Of a DNA stretch of 64,000 bases, positions 22,766-33,282 are shown one piece after another. Numbering within the stretch: position 1 is the stretch's first letter; each line of letters starts with the position of its first letter. Position numbers and translations under genes: made by a program. Location: NCBI GenBank assembly GCA_963965975.1, contig OZ014419.1:4243677-4307676 (forward strand), read 5' to 3'. The DNA is from Xestospongia bergquistia (Eukaryota; Porifera; Demospongiae; Haplosclerida; Petrosiidae). The notes beneath the pieces are model-generated. The model was not told where the DNA came from. It did no database searches and saw only the letters and a list, made by a program, of their open reading frames with translations.

Positions 22766-22824
22766 TTGTGTGTCTCTTTCTCTCTGTCTCTCTCTCTCTC
22801 TGTCTCTCTGTCTCTCTCTCTCTC
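22697..22824. repeat. (TC)n microsatellite
   Basis: A 128-bp almost pure CT/TC tract with a few G or T interruptions. ORFs across it encode only RE repeats and are artefacts. Confidence 0.95.
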
Positions 22825-22825
22825 C

Positions 22826-23075
22826 ATACAGTCTTAATATCAGAATAGTGTTGAATATTATATGAGAGAGGACAAACCTCATGGAAATCTAAACCTGCAT
22901 GACTTGTTGGACCAGTTTTGGCAACGTTATAAACACCCTCCTAATTTATAAGAAATGAAATATGTAAAGGTATTTTAGATGCATCATGAAACTATGCTAT
23001 ATCTTGAACACTTACAACAAGAGCAAAACTGGCTTTATAGTATTGTGTCAGCTGGTAGAAAGTAGAAAGAGCCTT
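22826..23075 (+). pseudogene. Exon-like fragments of the unidentified host gene
   Basis: The frame includes 'REDKPHGNLNLHDLLDQFWQ' and 'RYKHPPNL' before a stop. A second frame follows with 'LEHLQQEQNWLYSIVSAGRK' before another stop near 23063. It is not low-complexity, but the fragments are small and the protein is not recognised. Confidence 0.4.
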
Positions 23076-23089
23076 ATGATGTATTGATT

Positions 23090-23420
23090 TCAAATTGGAA
23101 CATTAAGTAATCAAAGTCTTTGTGAAGGCTATTAACAATTAATTTAGCCATGTCAGAGGCATCTTCAACAATTCCAGTCATTACAGTACAATTCAAATAC
23201 CTTGTTTCACCTGTTTTAGGATCCATCTAGCAGAGTAATCTTTCATACTAAAATCAGTATGCTGACAGCTGTGCTCCTCACCTTCATCTGAACCTTCAAA
23301 TGCTTAATGAGTATTGTCTGCTAATTCTTCAGAACAGTCATTTCATCATCTTCGTTTAACAAATTAGGATTGATTGATGGTTCACTTCTTTGTTGTAGGA
23401 TATGGTTCTAAAAGGTATGG
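23090..23420 (-). pseudogene. Unidentified minus-strand protein remnant
   Basis: On the minus strand two frames carry protein-like sequence: 'EGSDEGEEHSCQHTDFSMKD' and, further on, 'TGIVEDASDMAKLIVNSLHK'. A frameshift or short intron separates them. The acidic stretch and Cys/His residues might belong to a transposon protein, but no family is recognised. Confidence 0.3.
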
Positions 23421-24695
23421 TACTTTTTAAACTTAGATGCATAACTTTTGTAATATGGTAACATTCACAACATGATCATGATGGATATGTAATAATACAC
23501 TAACAGATACACCTTTATAATACTTTAAAATTATACATACATATATATGTAATGTTTTGTATTGCATTTAATACAAACTATAGATTATACAGCTACTGCT
23601 TAATTAATGTAATCTCTTCTTGAAATTGAGAACTATAGACTCAGTCAAGCAAGTGAACTGAAGTAGCTGGAAGATGAACAGACAAAGTACATAATTACAT
23701 GAAATATATATTTACCAATTCCTTGTAGTAGTTAAAATGTTGCTCTTTATTCGTGAGTAATATCACATGCATGTCTAATGGCGTTTAGCAAGACTTTTCG
23801 GAATATTGTACCCTTTCTAACATCTAAATAGTGCTCACAATAGTGCAATACCTTCTGTAGGCTATACTTAACAGTATTGAAGACTTAGTGACAGAAAACA
23901 GTTGTATTGATGACATGGTTGAATGATATATTGAAGGTATATTACCAAGAATACAGCTACAGTACAATAAAAAAGGTTTGTGAATGTTAATATTACATTG
24001 ATTAAGAGATTAAATAAGTAAATAGTTTATGAATTTTGGTTCTGGAGGAAAGAGGATTGCATACTTCAAGGTCATCATAATATAACATAATTTCCAAAAC
24101 AATGGAAATAATACAGAACAAAGGATGCTCTTTGTAAGACTTGCCATCGCATACATCTGACATTAGTCCATCTGCCCTTTGATAGCTTGTAAGTATCTAA
24201 TTAATGTGCATGCTACTAAATTCACATGTAGATGTGTTATTGTTCTAACCTCAGTATAGATCTTAAGGACAAAAGACTCCAGAAATAGATTATCATAGAC
24301 CCTTTTTTGTGAAATTTCAGAAGCCATTTTCCTTTACTTCTTTTACAAATAAGCTTTTCTCCAATCATTCTCTTATGGTTCCTAAAATGAACAATAAGAA
24401 AATACATATATATATATATGTGTGTATTCATGTCTATATGTATCCTACTCTGGTCATTTGAACAATCATCTTGGAAACAACAAATAGGGGGTGTGGTTTA
24501 TTTATATCTTTCATACAAGGATCCTTTTGTTCCTCAGACACAAATCATGTATCATGGAAGTGGTCTTAAAGCTTCACTATTATGGTAGATACCTCTATAG
24601 TACTGCTTCATTCATCTATCCACCCATCCATTGATTAGGTAATAGGATGTTGTATTCGAGATGGTTTCTTTAAAAATATATCAAATTGACAGTCC
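23421..24695. other. Non-coding, AT-rich
   Basis: No supported gene. An (AT)n tract is at about 24407-24420. CCAT-like runs lie near 24610-24635. Confidence 0.55.
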
Positions 24696-24701
24696 TTTGT
24701 C

Positions 24702-24772
24702 TAGATTCTCAAATTGAAGTGGTTATGGTGTACCCATCCAATCAAATATTACTATTGAATGCAATATTCCAC
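24702..24772 (+). pseudogene. Small exon-like fragment
   Basis: Between a 'tttgtctag' acceptor and an 'acct|gtgagt' donor lies a frame reading 'SQIEVVMVYPSNQILLLNAI'. Both splice signals are good. It lies in line with the other fragments of the unnamed host gene. Confidence 0.4.
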
Positions 24773-25135
24773 CTGTGAGTTTTAATGTCCCTTCCATGAA
24801 TCTATCCATCCATTTTCTATTTCATGTATCCATTCATCAGTCTATTAATCCATTCATCCACCCATTTATTCATTTATTTAATCAATGGTGACATTCTCAG
24901 TTGAAGCTTCTTATCCATTTGTTAGAGACATCAAAACTTTCAGGGCCTCAATCAGTCTACTCTTACCATCACAACAGATGTCACATTATTATTAATTTTA
25001 TATTGCACAACTGCTCTGAAATGACTCAATAATAATAATATTAAAGGTATTTGTTACCTAGCAACCGTTAACACACTAATTTATTTTTGCTATTTGTCCA
25101 TTTAAAATTTGAATCAAAAAATTATGTTGTATTTT

Positions 25136-25275
25136 GCATAGGTTGGTCTGATATTGTGGGTGGAGCCACAATATCAGACTGTTCTTGCTGCACCAACTGG
25201 TCTTCAATATCTTGTTGTAGAAAAAGTATTGGACATTCCTTATAAGGAAAACCAGGAATTCCTCCACCTCTCTTG
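25136..25275 (+). pseudogene. Exon-like fragment containing a perfect hairpin
   Basis: The frame after 'ttgcatag' reads 'GLILWVEPQYQTVLAAPTGL' and then 'QYLVVEKVLDIPYKENQEFL'. It is open for about 45 codons with no low-complexity bias. The beginning is formed by the 13-bp stem hairpin at 25146-25179. Protein family unknown. Confidence 0.4.
25146..25179. repeat. Perfect 13-bp inverted repeat, 8-nt loop
   Basis: GTCTGATATTGTG and CACAATATCAGAC are exact reverse complements separated by GGTGGAGC. Confidence 0.9.
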
Positions 25276-25353
25276 TATCCATGCATCCATTCACCTCTTC
25301 AATACATCAACAGGCCATTTATTTATTTAACCATTTTTCCTCTTCTTCTGTAG

Positions 25354-25404
25354 ATCCATTCTGTTGATATTGAGGTCCTAACAAGTTTTCTAGAACGAGT
25401 CATT
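25354..25404 (+). pseudogene. Partial exon next to the MULE insertion
   Basis: A strong polypyrimidine tract and 'cttctgtag' acceptor are followed by an open frame 'HSVDIEVLTSFLERV' that is cut off by the left end of the MULE element. It may be the next exon of the unnamed gene. Confidence 0.35.
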
Positions 25405-25502
25405 CCCAGAATGTCTAATCCCAAAATGTCTAATCCCATAATGTCTAATCCCAAAATGTCTAATCCCATAATGTCTAAAGGTGATAACTGAGGTGTTAAT
25501 AT
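25405..25502 (+). repeat. Left MULE terminus: tandem 18-bp units
   Basis: About five copies of 'aatgtctaatcccaaa/ta' lie in tandem. An ORF reading the other strand encodes an 'LDIMGLDILG' repeat and is an artefact of this structure. Confidence 0.9.
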
Positions 25503-25516
25503 AACAGAGTATTTCA

Positions 25517-26148
25517 ATGTCTGATTTTGAGCTTCCTTTAGTGAAATCACTTGAACTTCAATTTCCCAGTGCTTGTATTGATGGCTGCTACTTTCATTTT
25601 ACGCAGTGTCTGTGGCAAAAAGTACAAAGTCTTGGACTAGTGGAAGAGTACAAAGAAGATTGCTCTATTAGGCTATTTATACAAAAGAGTGCAGCCATTG
25701 TTTTTGTGCCATCCAATTTTGTTCGAGTTGCTTGGGATGGATTAAAAACTGAAATACCAGATGATGACAAGATGAAGAACTACTCAGATTATTTTGACCA
25801 AAACTGGATGAATGGTCAGTTTAAACCATGTATGTGGAACTAATTTGCTTACAGTGGCCCAAGAACCAATAATCATTTAGAAGGATGGCACAATAGGTTA
25901 AAAAGAATAGCGAGAAAGGCACACCCTAACTTTTATAAAGTGCTTGAACTCTTTCAAAAAGAACAAGCAGCTACTGAAGTCACTATTTTACAGCTACAAG
26001 CGAGAGGATTGCACAAAGCTAAAAGACGAAAGGTAATTCAAAGAGAAGAGAAGATAAAATTGTTGAAAGATGAACTTACTAATGGGAATAGAAGCATTGA
26101 ATCATACATTTCTGCAATTAGACACTATGTTGTTTCATTTGATTTTTA
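25517..26148 (+). pseudogene. MULE transposase, C-terminal half, broken
   Basis: The first frame (25517-25843) has the MULE signature 'ACIDGCYFHFTQCLWQKVQS' followed by 'VRVAWDGLKTEIPDDDKMKN' and 'YFDQNWMNGQF'. After a stop near 25842 the family pattern resumes in another frame with 'RTNNHLEGWHNRLKR', the conserved region near the end of MULE transposases. A lysine- and glutamate-rich helical tail follows, with a frame from 25940 to a stop at 26147. The N-terminal DNA-binding part and the first catalytic acidic residues are missing. It is bounded by the repeat-built termini. Confidence 0.8.
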
Positions 26149-26231
26149 AATATAGCTTTTCAGATTAGACAATCAATTCATTAACACCTCAGTTATCACC
26201 TTTAGACATTATGGGATTAGACATTCTGGGA

Positions 26232-26742
26232 TGTTTCCGTTCAACAGCATATGCGTGCTCTCAGGTCAATGGGTTATGAGCCTTCTGGTCCCTTCATTAC
26301 CTCTGTGTTGGAATTAAAATTAGACACGAACACCATGTTTGAGTGGCAGAAGCACAGACAAGATTGTGTAGATGTTCCACACTATCAAGAACTCCTAAAG
26401 TTTATTGATCTTTGAGACCCAAGCATCTGAAAGTTCAGTCTCGGACACTTCTAAAAAACATCCAAAGATGAGCAATTAGTTATAAGGAGACTTAACAAAC
26501 AAATCACTTCGATGGTTGCTAACACAGTTGATAGTCACTCTAATTGCTGTATTCTTTGTAAACAAGATAAGCATCCACTATATATTTGTTCAGGATTCAA
26601 ATCAATAAATCACAATCAAAGAGTATCAATTATCAAATCAAGTAATCTTTGTATGAATTGTCTTGGAACAAATCACTTTGTTAGAGAATGCAAGTCCAAT
26701 CACAACTTTAAACGATGTCAGAACCACATCACACTCTTTTAA
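26232..26742 (+). pseudogene. BEL/Pao gag, C-terminal part with zinc knuckle
   Basis: The first frame contains 'QHMRALRSMGYEPSGPF' and 'ELKLDTNTMFEWQKH', typical of the BEL/Pao gag-like (DUF1759) region, and stops at a TGA near 26415. After a gap the frame from 26512 carries zinc-binding cysteines ('CILCKQDKHPLYIC', then 'CMNCLGTNHFVREC'). The polyprotein is interrupted by the stop and by a frameshift near 26718, where the conserved PHHTLL block falls in the next frame. Confidence 0.8.
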
Positions 26743-29700
26743 ATGAGGATTGGCATAAGGATACTCCTTCAGCACACCCTGATGACAGCCCTTCAAGCCC
26801 TGTCACATCACATACTGCCGTGAATGCAGGTCTCAAATCAAGTTCACTCTTAATGACTTGTCGAATTTTGGTTGTTTCTCCCAATGGGTCATCGTCAGAA
26901 GCAAGAGCTATATTGGACAGTGCTTCATCTGCTTCTTTCATATCTGATCATTTGGCTGGAATACTCAATCTTCCTCGCTCGAGTCAAAATACACATATAA
27001 CTGGTATTGCAGGTTTATCGCACAAGTCACCCACACAAAATATTACTAACTTTGTTGTATCTCTCTCCAGGTCTCCATCTCCGAGAATCCAGGTATCAGC
27101 AATCATTGTACCTGAAGTCACCTGTGACTTACCTCTTCACTCAGTTCCATTTGACCTCAAGTGGGATTATCTTTCACATCTTCAATTGGCTGATCCTGAT
27201 TTCGGGCGATCTGGAAGGATCGATGTCCTACTTGGAATTGATATCTTCACTAATGTAATGGGCCATGGCCAGCGGTCTGGACCACTTGGTTCTCCTTCGG
27301 CTTTTGAGACCAGTTTCAGATGGGTGCTCGCTGGTAATATTGACATAATCATTCCTGTTCATATCGCAACTCATACCTTTGTCATTTCCGGTGACAACAT
27401 TATTCGCAGGTTTTGGGAATTTGAGGAATCCCCAAACTCCGAATTAGCTCTCTCATCGGATGAACATGCAGTAGTGCATCACTTCAAAGTTAACCATCGT
27501 CGTAACAATGAGGGAACATTCACAGTTCCTTTACCTAAGCGACCAGACCCGAAGCCAATTGGTGAATCAAGATCTCAAGCCATGAGAAGATTTATCTCTC
27601 TTGAATGTTCACTTCGATCAAAAAATCAGTTTGAAGACTTCAAGAAATTTATGGACGAATACTTCGATATTGGCCACACTGAACCAATACCAATTTCTGA
27701 CATGGAGAAACCTCCACATGAAGTATTCTCTCTCCCCATGCATGCAGTTTACAAAGATTCAAGTTCAACCACGAAGACCAGGGTTGTCTTTGATGCATCT
27801 GCTAAATCTGATTCTGGTATATCTCTAAATGACACTCTACTTGTTGGTCCAACAGTTCATTTCACCCTCCTTGATGTATTACTCCATTTTCGACTTTATT
27901 GAATTGCACTTGTAGCTGATGTCAGCAAAATGTATCAGGCGATTAAACTCTCTGAGCCTGATCATGATGTCCACTGATTCGTCTGGAGAACTAACCCTCA
28001 AGAGACATTACAAAATTATAGGATGACCAGAGTCACCTTTGGCATAGCTGCCTCCTCCTTTGCTGCTAACATGTTGATAAAACAAAATGCTTTAGATTTT
28101 GCTCATGTGTTTCCTCTAGCAGTCAAAGCTGTCAGCGAATCATTTTATGTAGATGATTATCTGACCGGTGCAGACACAGTAGAAGAAGCAATAGAATTAC
28201 AAACACAACTTCGATCACTCTTTTCAAAAGGTGATTTTTTACTCAGGAAATGGAATTCTAACAATACACTCATACTCAAAATCAATCCCTCCAGAGCTTT
28301 GAGACCCTCGAGTGATACACACTATTAATGATACGTCAGACTACACCAAGACACTTGGCATCAAGTGGAATCCTCAATTAGATCACTTTAGAATCACCAT
28401 TGCAAAGCTACCATTCTTAGAGGGTGTGACCAAATGTATGCTCGTTTCAGACATCACTAAAACTTTCGATGTATTGGGATGGTTTTCCCCCATCGTTGTC
28501 AAAGTCCACATACTTTTGCAATGGCTCTGGGAACTAAAAGTTGACTGGGACTCTCCCATAACTCAACACATATTTCACATGTGGATGCAATGGAGATCTG
28601 AACTACCAATCCTGTCTTACGTTCGAATACCTCGATGTAATCTTCCTTAGGGAACATAGGTTGTGTTGTTACAACTTCATGGTTTCTGCGACGCGTCTGA
28701 AAACGCCTATGGTGGTGTCATCTACTTACGTATGATTGACATTTCTGATCAAGTCCATATTGCACTTGTGATATCAAAATCTAAGGTTGCACCAATCAAG
28801 AAATTGACTATCCCTCGTTAAGAGCTCTGCGGAGCTCATTGTACTATTGTCCTCAGCTGGCTGATTGGTAATCCAAGGCGCTTCAAGATATATGTAAGTA
28901 ACCGAGTCTCTTCTATCGTTGAGAACATTCACCAGATCATTGGAACCATGTTCATGGTGTGGAAAATTCAGCTGACCATATATCTTGAGGACTTTTTCCC
29001 TCACAACTGTTGGATTGCAGAGTATGGTGAGAAGGACCTCCTTGGTCAAACTTCCTCCATTTCAACGGCCTCAACATGTGAAATTCATCTCTTCTAACTC
29101 TGATGAAGAAAGAGGAATGTGTCATCTCACTCTCACTCCTTCAAAGACGCTAGTTATATCTCCTGACCGTTATTCCAATTTCACTTTCTTGAAACGTATC
29201 ACTACCTGGATACTTTGTTTCATTAACAATTGTCAACTTAAAGATGCAAGGAAATTTGTACACCTTGCTGTTGAAGAGATGATATTAGCAAAAAAATACT
29301 GGATTTCTTTGTCTCAAGAAGATTCATTTGCACAAGAAATCACTGCTCTCAAATTTCAATGTTCTATATTCCAAACTAGTCGTTTTTTACCTTTGAATTC
29401 CTTTCTGGATTCATCTGAAATCCTCCGAGTTGGTGGAAAAGAGCAACATTCCAATCTTCATCATTCCCAACAACACCCTGTCATTCTTCATGGGAAATAT
29501 TTTGTTTCAAAAATAATGGTTCACACAGAACATCAAAGTCTGCTTCATGCAGGTCCAACACTCCTCATTTCATCTCTCTGTCGAAGGTTTCATATCATTG
29601 GATGTTGGAAACTAGTTTGCTCTATCACCTGAGGATGTGTTACTTGTTTTCGTATTTCTGCCAAACCTAAACCACAGTTACAAGGGCAGCTCCCTTTAGA
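26715..29700 (+). pseudogene. BEL/Pao pol: protease, RT, RNase H, partial integrase
   Basis: The longest open part is 26715-27902 (395 codons). It starts with a retropepsin-type (DUF1758) domain; 'AILDSASSASFIS' holds the active-site Asp, with Ala where Gly is usual. It ends in the RT fingers ('TKTRVVFDASAKS'). RT continues with 'VADVSKMYQAIKL' and the catalytic 'YVDDYLTG' near 28145, then a thumb-like region and RNase H ('FCDASENAYGGVIY', near 28690). An integrase zinc-binding start follows at about 29480-29600 ('HTEHQSLLHAG'), but the integrase catalytic core is absent. Breaks include stops near 27901, 27976, 28650, 28820 and 29632, and frame changes near 28315 and 28960. Confidence 0.88.
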
Positions 29701-29749
29701 ACGTGTGAATCCCAGAACATCCCCATTACTTGCTTTTACATTTAATCAA

Positions 29750-29869
29750 CTAATCATTATAAATTTTTTATTTATTGCATCTAACAAACATAATGTTTTG
29801 TCAGTTAGGCGACATCGATCGGGGTGAAAAACGTTTCCTGCTATGCTGAATAGTCTTTCCACAGGCAGA
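29750..29869 (-). pseudogene. hAT C-terminal dimerisation domain remnant
   Basis: On the minus strand, downward from 29869, the frame reads 'LPVERLFSIAGNVFHPDRCR', then 'LTDKTLCLLDAINKKF'. This is the highly conserved hAT C-terminal motif (VERLFSxAG, then RxRL, then LLxxN). It is a short, isolated piece, separated from the rest of the minus-strand transposase by 1.4 kb of opposite-strand hAT B sequence. It most likely belongs to hAT A. Confidence 0.85.
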
Positions 29870-29875
29870 CATGGG

Positions 29876-30060
29876 GCAAGCACTTGAGTGCTTGTGCTTG
29901 AAAGCACTTTAAGCACTTTTTTTCAAGTGCTTGAAGGGCTTTCAAAGCATTTTTCATATCATAAGCACTTGTGCTTGGCTTGTGCTTAAGCCCTTTTTTA
30001 ATTTTAATGCTTCAAAGCACTTTTAAAGCATTTTTCAAGCACAAATGCTTTCAACCATGA
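29876..30060 (+). repeat. hAT B subterminal region of AAGCACTT/AAGTGCTT palindromes
   Basis: Over 185 bp the motif AAGCACTT, its complement AAGTGCTT and variants recur about a dozen times, in places as fused palindromes ('caagcacttgagtgcttg'). This fits the 5' subterminal transposase-binding region of a hAT element; the outer end is near 29876 ('tggggcaagcacttgag'). Confidence 0.85.
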
Positions 30061-30248
30061 CATGTTAATGTGTAAATTGCACGCCTTGAAGTCTTCTCTT
30101 GCAGTGGCCACTCACATGAGTCACATCAATTTTGTGTATGCATGCCTCACTACTCACTAGCGATTCCAGCTGCAGTTGCACAACTGTCAGCTGCACTATA
30201 GCACAGTAGTAGCACTACTGATTCGTACTGAAAATTGCTGAAAAGAGT

Positions 30249-30390
30249 ATACATGTACCTGGTGTTTTGGATAACTTTGTTCTTCCTGAGAATGTGAGTG
30301 GTGTTTTCAGGGCAAAATGCAAGCACTGCCCTAAGACTATATCTGGGTCCACTAAAGTCACAACTAATTGGCTAAAACATATGGTAAGCA

Positions 30391-30483
<93 letters not shown>

Positions 30484-31322
30484 ATATAAAATATATAATA
30501 TATATATATATATATATAGGCACATCAGTGTGTGTATTGTCTAAATTTAATGTATCTTTCATATTACCATAGAGAAATTGTCATCCTACAGTTTCTTTGG
30601 AGAAAAAGGGAGGTTGTAAAATTACTTCTGGTGGTGAGCAAACCACACTGGCCCATTTCTCTGAAGAGAAGTATCATGCTACAGACCCTTGTCAAGTGTC
30701 AACCACGACAGCATTACTGTCATTTGTTGCTGAAGATTTAATGCCATTGTCCATTGTTGAAAGTAGAAGTTTTCGTGGTTTTGTGAGTTGTCTGGATCCC
30801 AGGTATCAAGTGCCTAGTCGGAAGCAGTTTTCTTCTGTTCTTATTCAGGGACACTATGAACAACTACTAGCGAATGTCAAGGATTGCCTTAAAGATGCTA
30901 CAAATGTGAGCATAACAATGGACATGTGGACCAATCGACAGATGAGATCATTTACAGGAATAACGGCTCACTACATTCATAACTGGAAATTAGAATCAGT
31001 TATATTAGCTTGCAACAGATGTAAAGGTCGCCATACTGCAGAAAAAATCTACCAGGAATATGAAAACGCGACCCTACATTTCAACATTGCTGAAAAGGTC
31101 AGGCATGTAGTTACCGATACAGCTAGCTACATGGTGAAAGCATTCCATCTCCCAAATTATGAGTATGAGAAACAGGATGGTGATGTGGAGGATGAAGATG
31201 AGGTTGACGTAGGTGATGATTCTGATGAAGTAGGTGTTTCCGACATGCTTGATGTACTTCCTGTAGAACACCATGGATGTTTTGCTCATGTACTACAATT
31301 AGTAGTAAAGGAACTTTTTTGA
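30249..31322 (+). pseudogene. hAT B transposase, 5' two-thirds, two exons
   Basis: Exon 1 (to 30383) encodes a BED zinc finger ('FRAKCKHCPKTISGSTK', then 'NWLKHM'). A 189-bp intron (30384-30572, 'gtaagc' to 'accatag') joins in phase 0 to exon 2 (30573-31322). That exon has the 'LPLSIVESRSFRGFV' block, the RNase-H-fold start 'SITMDMWTNRQMRSFTGITA', 'VVTDTASYMVKAF', an acidic insert, and 'HHGCFAHVLQLVVKE' before the sequence stops abruptly. The rest of the catalytic domain and the dimerisation domain are absent. Exon 2 is a clean 240-codon frame, so this copy is younger or better preserved than A. Confidence 0.85.
30391..30520. repeat. (AT)n microsatellite inside the hAT B intron
   Basis: An almost pure TA dinucleotide run of about 100 bp plus interrupted AT sequence lies between the donor and acceptor of the intron. 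ORFs reading YIYIYI are artefacts. Confidence 0.95.
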
Positions 31323-33079
31323 TTGTTCTTCCAGAAAGCAAGTGGGTCTTCTTCCTGTGGCAAGCAGGAGAAAGTAGGTATTCTTCAACCAATGTGTCAA
31401 TGTCATTTGAAACAGTTGTAGTATTAGTAGAATCGTCTATCAAACCACTGAAAAGGCCTCATTTTTTGGCTGGGGGCTCACATTCTTCTTCATTCTGTTC
31501 AGAATTAGGCTTAGTGACTGTGGTGTTGATGGAATTGGTACTGTCACTAGTACTACTGTGCTGGTCAAGTGTAGAGATAAGGCTTGTTTTCAGTTCATTA
31601 CATTCTGAAGGTGTACACTATTTGAGCTTGAACCTAGCATCCATTGCAGAAGCCAAAAAAATGCATCAATTCCTCATACTTTGAAAGTCTCTTATGAACT
31701 GATCATTAGCTTTCAGATTGGCTACAAACCTGGAAGTATACTTGCAACTGAGATTCTCAATTGTAGACTTCAATACTCTCACACATGGATCAACCATACT
31801 GCTAGTTACAAACTTATCTCCTTGGATACAATGAGTTGCTGTTTCAAATGGTGTCAGAATTTGAACAAGCTCTTCAAAAATTTTCCAGTCATATGGAGTA
31901 AGATGATGAGTGTTAAAAGATTCATGTTTTTCCTCAGGAATTCTGAGGATGGAATGAATCGTGCTTAACTGAGAATTCCACCTGGTGACATTAGTAGCTT
32001 TTAGACGTTTCTCAGACTCCAAAATCTCAGGTGAAAGAGTAGATTTTCTCACATGGGAGACAATACCAGAAGCCTTACTCAAAACCTTGTTGATGCTGGG
32101 AGCCTGTTTGAAACCATCTTTGATTACAAGTTGTAATGCTTGTGCAAAACATGGAATGTGTTGATTAAGGTCACTGTAAATATCATCTTGTAATTCTTGA
32201 GGCATTTCAAGTTTTTCAACCTCTTCTCCCTCTGAGTCATCATTTTCATCCTCTGAGTAATCATCATTTTCCTCTTCAAATCCATGAAGTGAAAACGCTT
32301 TCAGCATATTACTTGCACTATCAGTGATTATAAATAAACTTTCTATGATATTTGAAAGGAGGCTATTGTTTTTTCAAATTCCTCAGATATAGCATCATCT
32401 GTATGTGATGCACGAAAACGGGACATGCAAGCATTACAGACTTTAAACACCAGTCAGCTACATAGTGAGCAGTCATTCCAAAGAAGCTTCTCATCTGCCA
32501 ACTTGACCAAAGATCTACTGTTACACAGATTACTTCAGCTTTTTTTAGTGACTTCCTAAGTTTTTCTCATATCTCTGCTGTTCTTTGTGGTAGCAGTTTG
32601 GTATTGAGATGTTATCAACTTGGAACTTGATATCTTACATTTGCAACATCCATAAGATCGTGGAAACAAGGACTCTCAACAATAGAAAGTGGTAACAAAT
32701 CACCAGCTTTGAAGGTGACCAGAGCCACTGTAATTGCAACTTGATGATGGTCCTTCATGTTATTCTTCTTGGGATTGTATACAAGAGGGTCAAGAGTTGA
32801 TTGTTGAAGGCTTCCAGATGGTTGAGTACGTGGAATTTCTTTTATTTCTTTATATACTAGTTCATGCTTCCGCTGGAAAATGAAAAAATTAAACCTGAAA
32901 ATTAAACTGGTGATTTGGAGTACCTTTATGTTGAGCAAAAAATTTAATGTGGCTTTTGTAGATCCTGAAATTGTAGTGGTGCAATGTTTGCACTTAGCTT
33001 TAAAGCTACCCTCAACATTTTCTAGAATATCATAGTGCCTGAATACAACTGGAATAGGCTTTTTCTTGGCAGCCATCAC
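31319..33079 (-). pseudogene. hAT A transposase, BED to late catalytic domain, broken
   Basis: Exon 1 (33079-32924) encodes a BED finger ('FKAKCKHCTTTISGSTKATL'). A 51-bp intron (32923-32873) sits at the same position as in hAT B. Exon 2 has 'LPLSIVESPCFHDLMDV', a frame break near 32610, 'VTVDLWSSWQMRSFFGMTAH', further breaks near 32400-32330, and then a 213-codon frame (32307-31666). This frame has an acidic insert, 'IPCFAQALQLVIKDGF', 'TRWNSQLSTIHSIL' and 'LVQILTPFETATHCIQGDKF'. Beyond 31666 more family sequence follows ('LIDDSTNTTTVSNDIDTLVE', then 'DPLAFWKNN') until it meets hAT B at 31319. Copies A and B share order and intron but are clearly different families. Confidence 0.85.
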
Positions 33080-33282
33080 AATCCTTTTTCAAGTAGTCAG
33101 TCACAAAAATACAGGTGTCAGATGTATTTAATCAGCTGCTTTAATTCAACTTCAAAGAAAAGTGTTAGCAACTGTTTCCTCTGATCCTATATCATAGATA
33201 TTGTACTTATTGGTACTCATAGGTGTCAATAGATCTTACACATAATTATGCAGAAGAAAGTTCAAGAAACGAACAATTTAAA

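Larger units (their letters stand above)
25405..26231 (+). mobile_element. Mutator-like element (MULE) remnant with repeat-built termini
   Basis: Inverted terminal regions flank a MULE transposase fragment. Each begins TCCCAGAATGTCTAATCCCA at its outer end and finishes, after variable numbers of the 'aatgtctaatcccaaa' unit (about five on the left, two on the right), with 'ctaaaggtgataactgaggt'. The left arm is 25405-25502 and the right about 26182-26231. At 827 bp it keeps only the C-terminal half of a transposase. I see no convincing target duplication. Confidence 0.8.
26232..29735 (+). mobile_element. BEL/Pao LTR retrotransposon fragment, no LTRs seen
   Basis: Gag end, zinc knuckle, protease, reverse transcriptase, RNase H and the start of integrase occur in canonical BEL/Pao order over 3.5 kb. 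The 5' side is cut at the MULE boundary. The 3' side stops within the integrase, before its catalytic core, and is followed by hAT sequence near 29740. No LTR was found. The element is dead; stops and frameshifts are listed under its gag and pol parts. Confidence 0.9.

Noticed and set aside
22688-22882. Arg/Glu-rich minus-strand ORF
   Set aside because: Artefact of the (TC)n microsatellite.
25323-25550. Minus-strand ORF with an 'LDIMGLDILG' repeat
   Set aside because: Read-through of the tandem units of the MULE left terminus.
30215-30572. Tyr/Ile repeat ORFs on both strands
   Set aside because: Produced by the (AT)n run in the hAT B intron; only the first 39 codons on the plus strand are coding.
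31123-31289. Minus-strand ORFs opposite hAT B exon 2
   Set aside because: The portion below about 31319 is antisense to the well-conserved hAT B frame; only the part above 31319 is coding, for hAT A.
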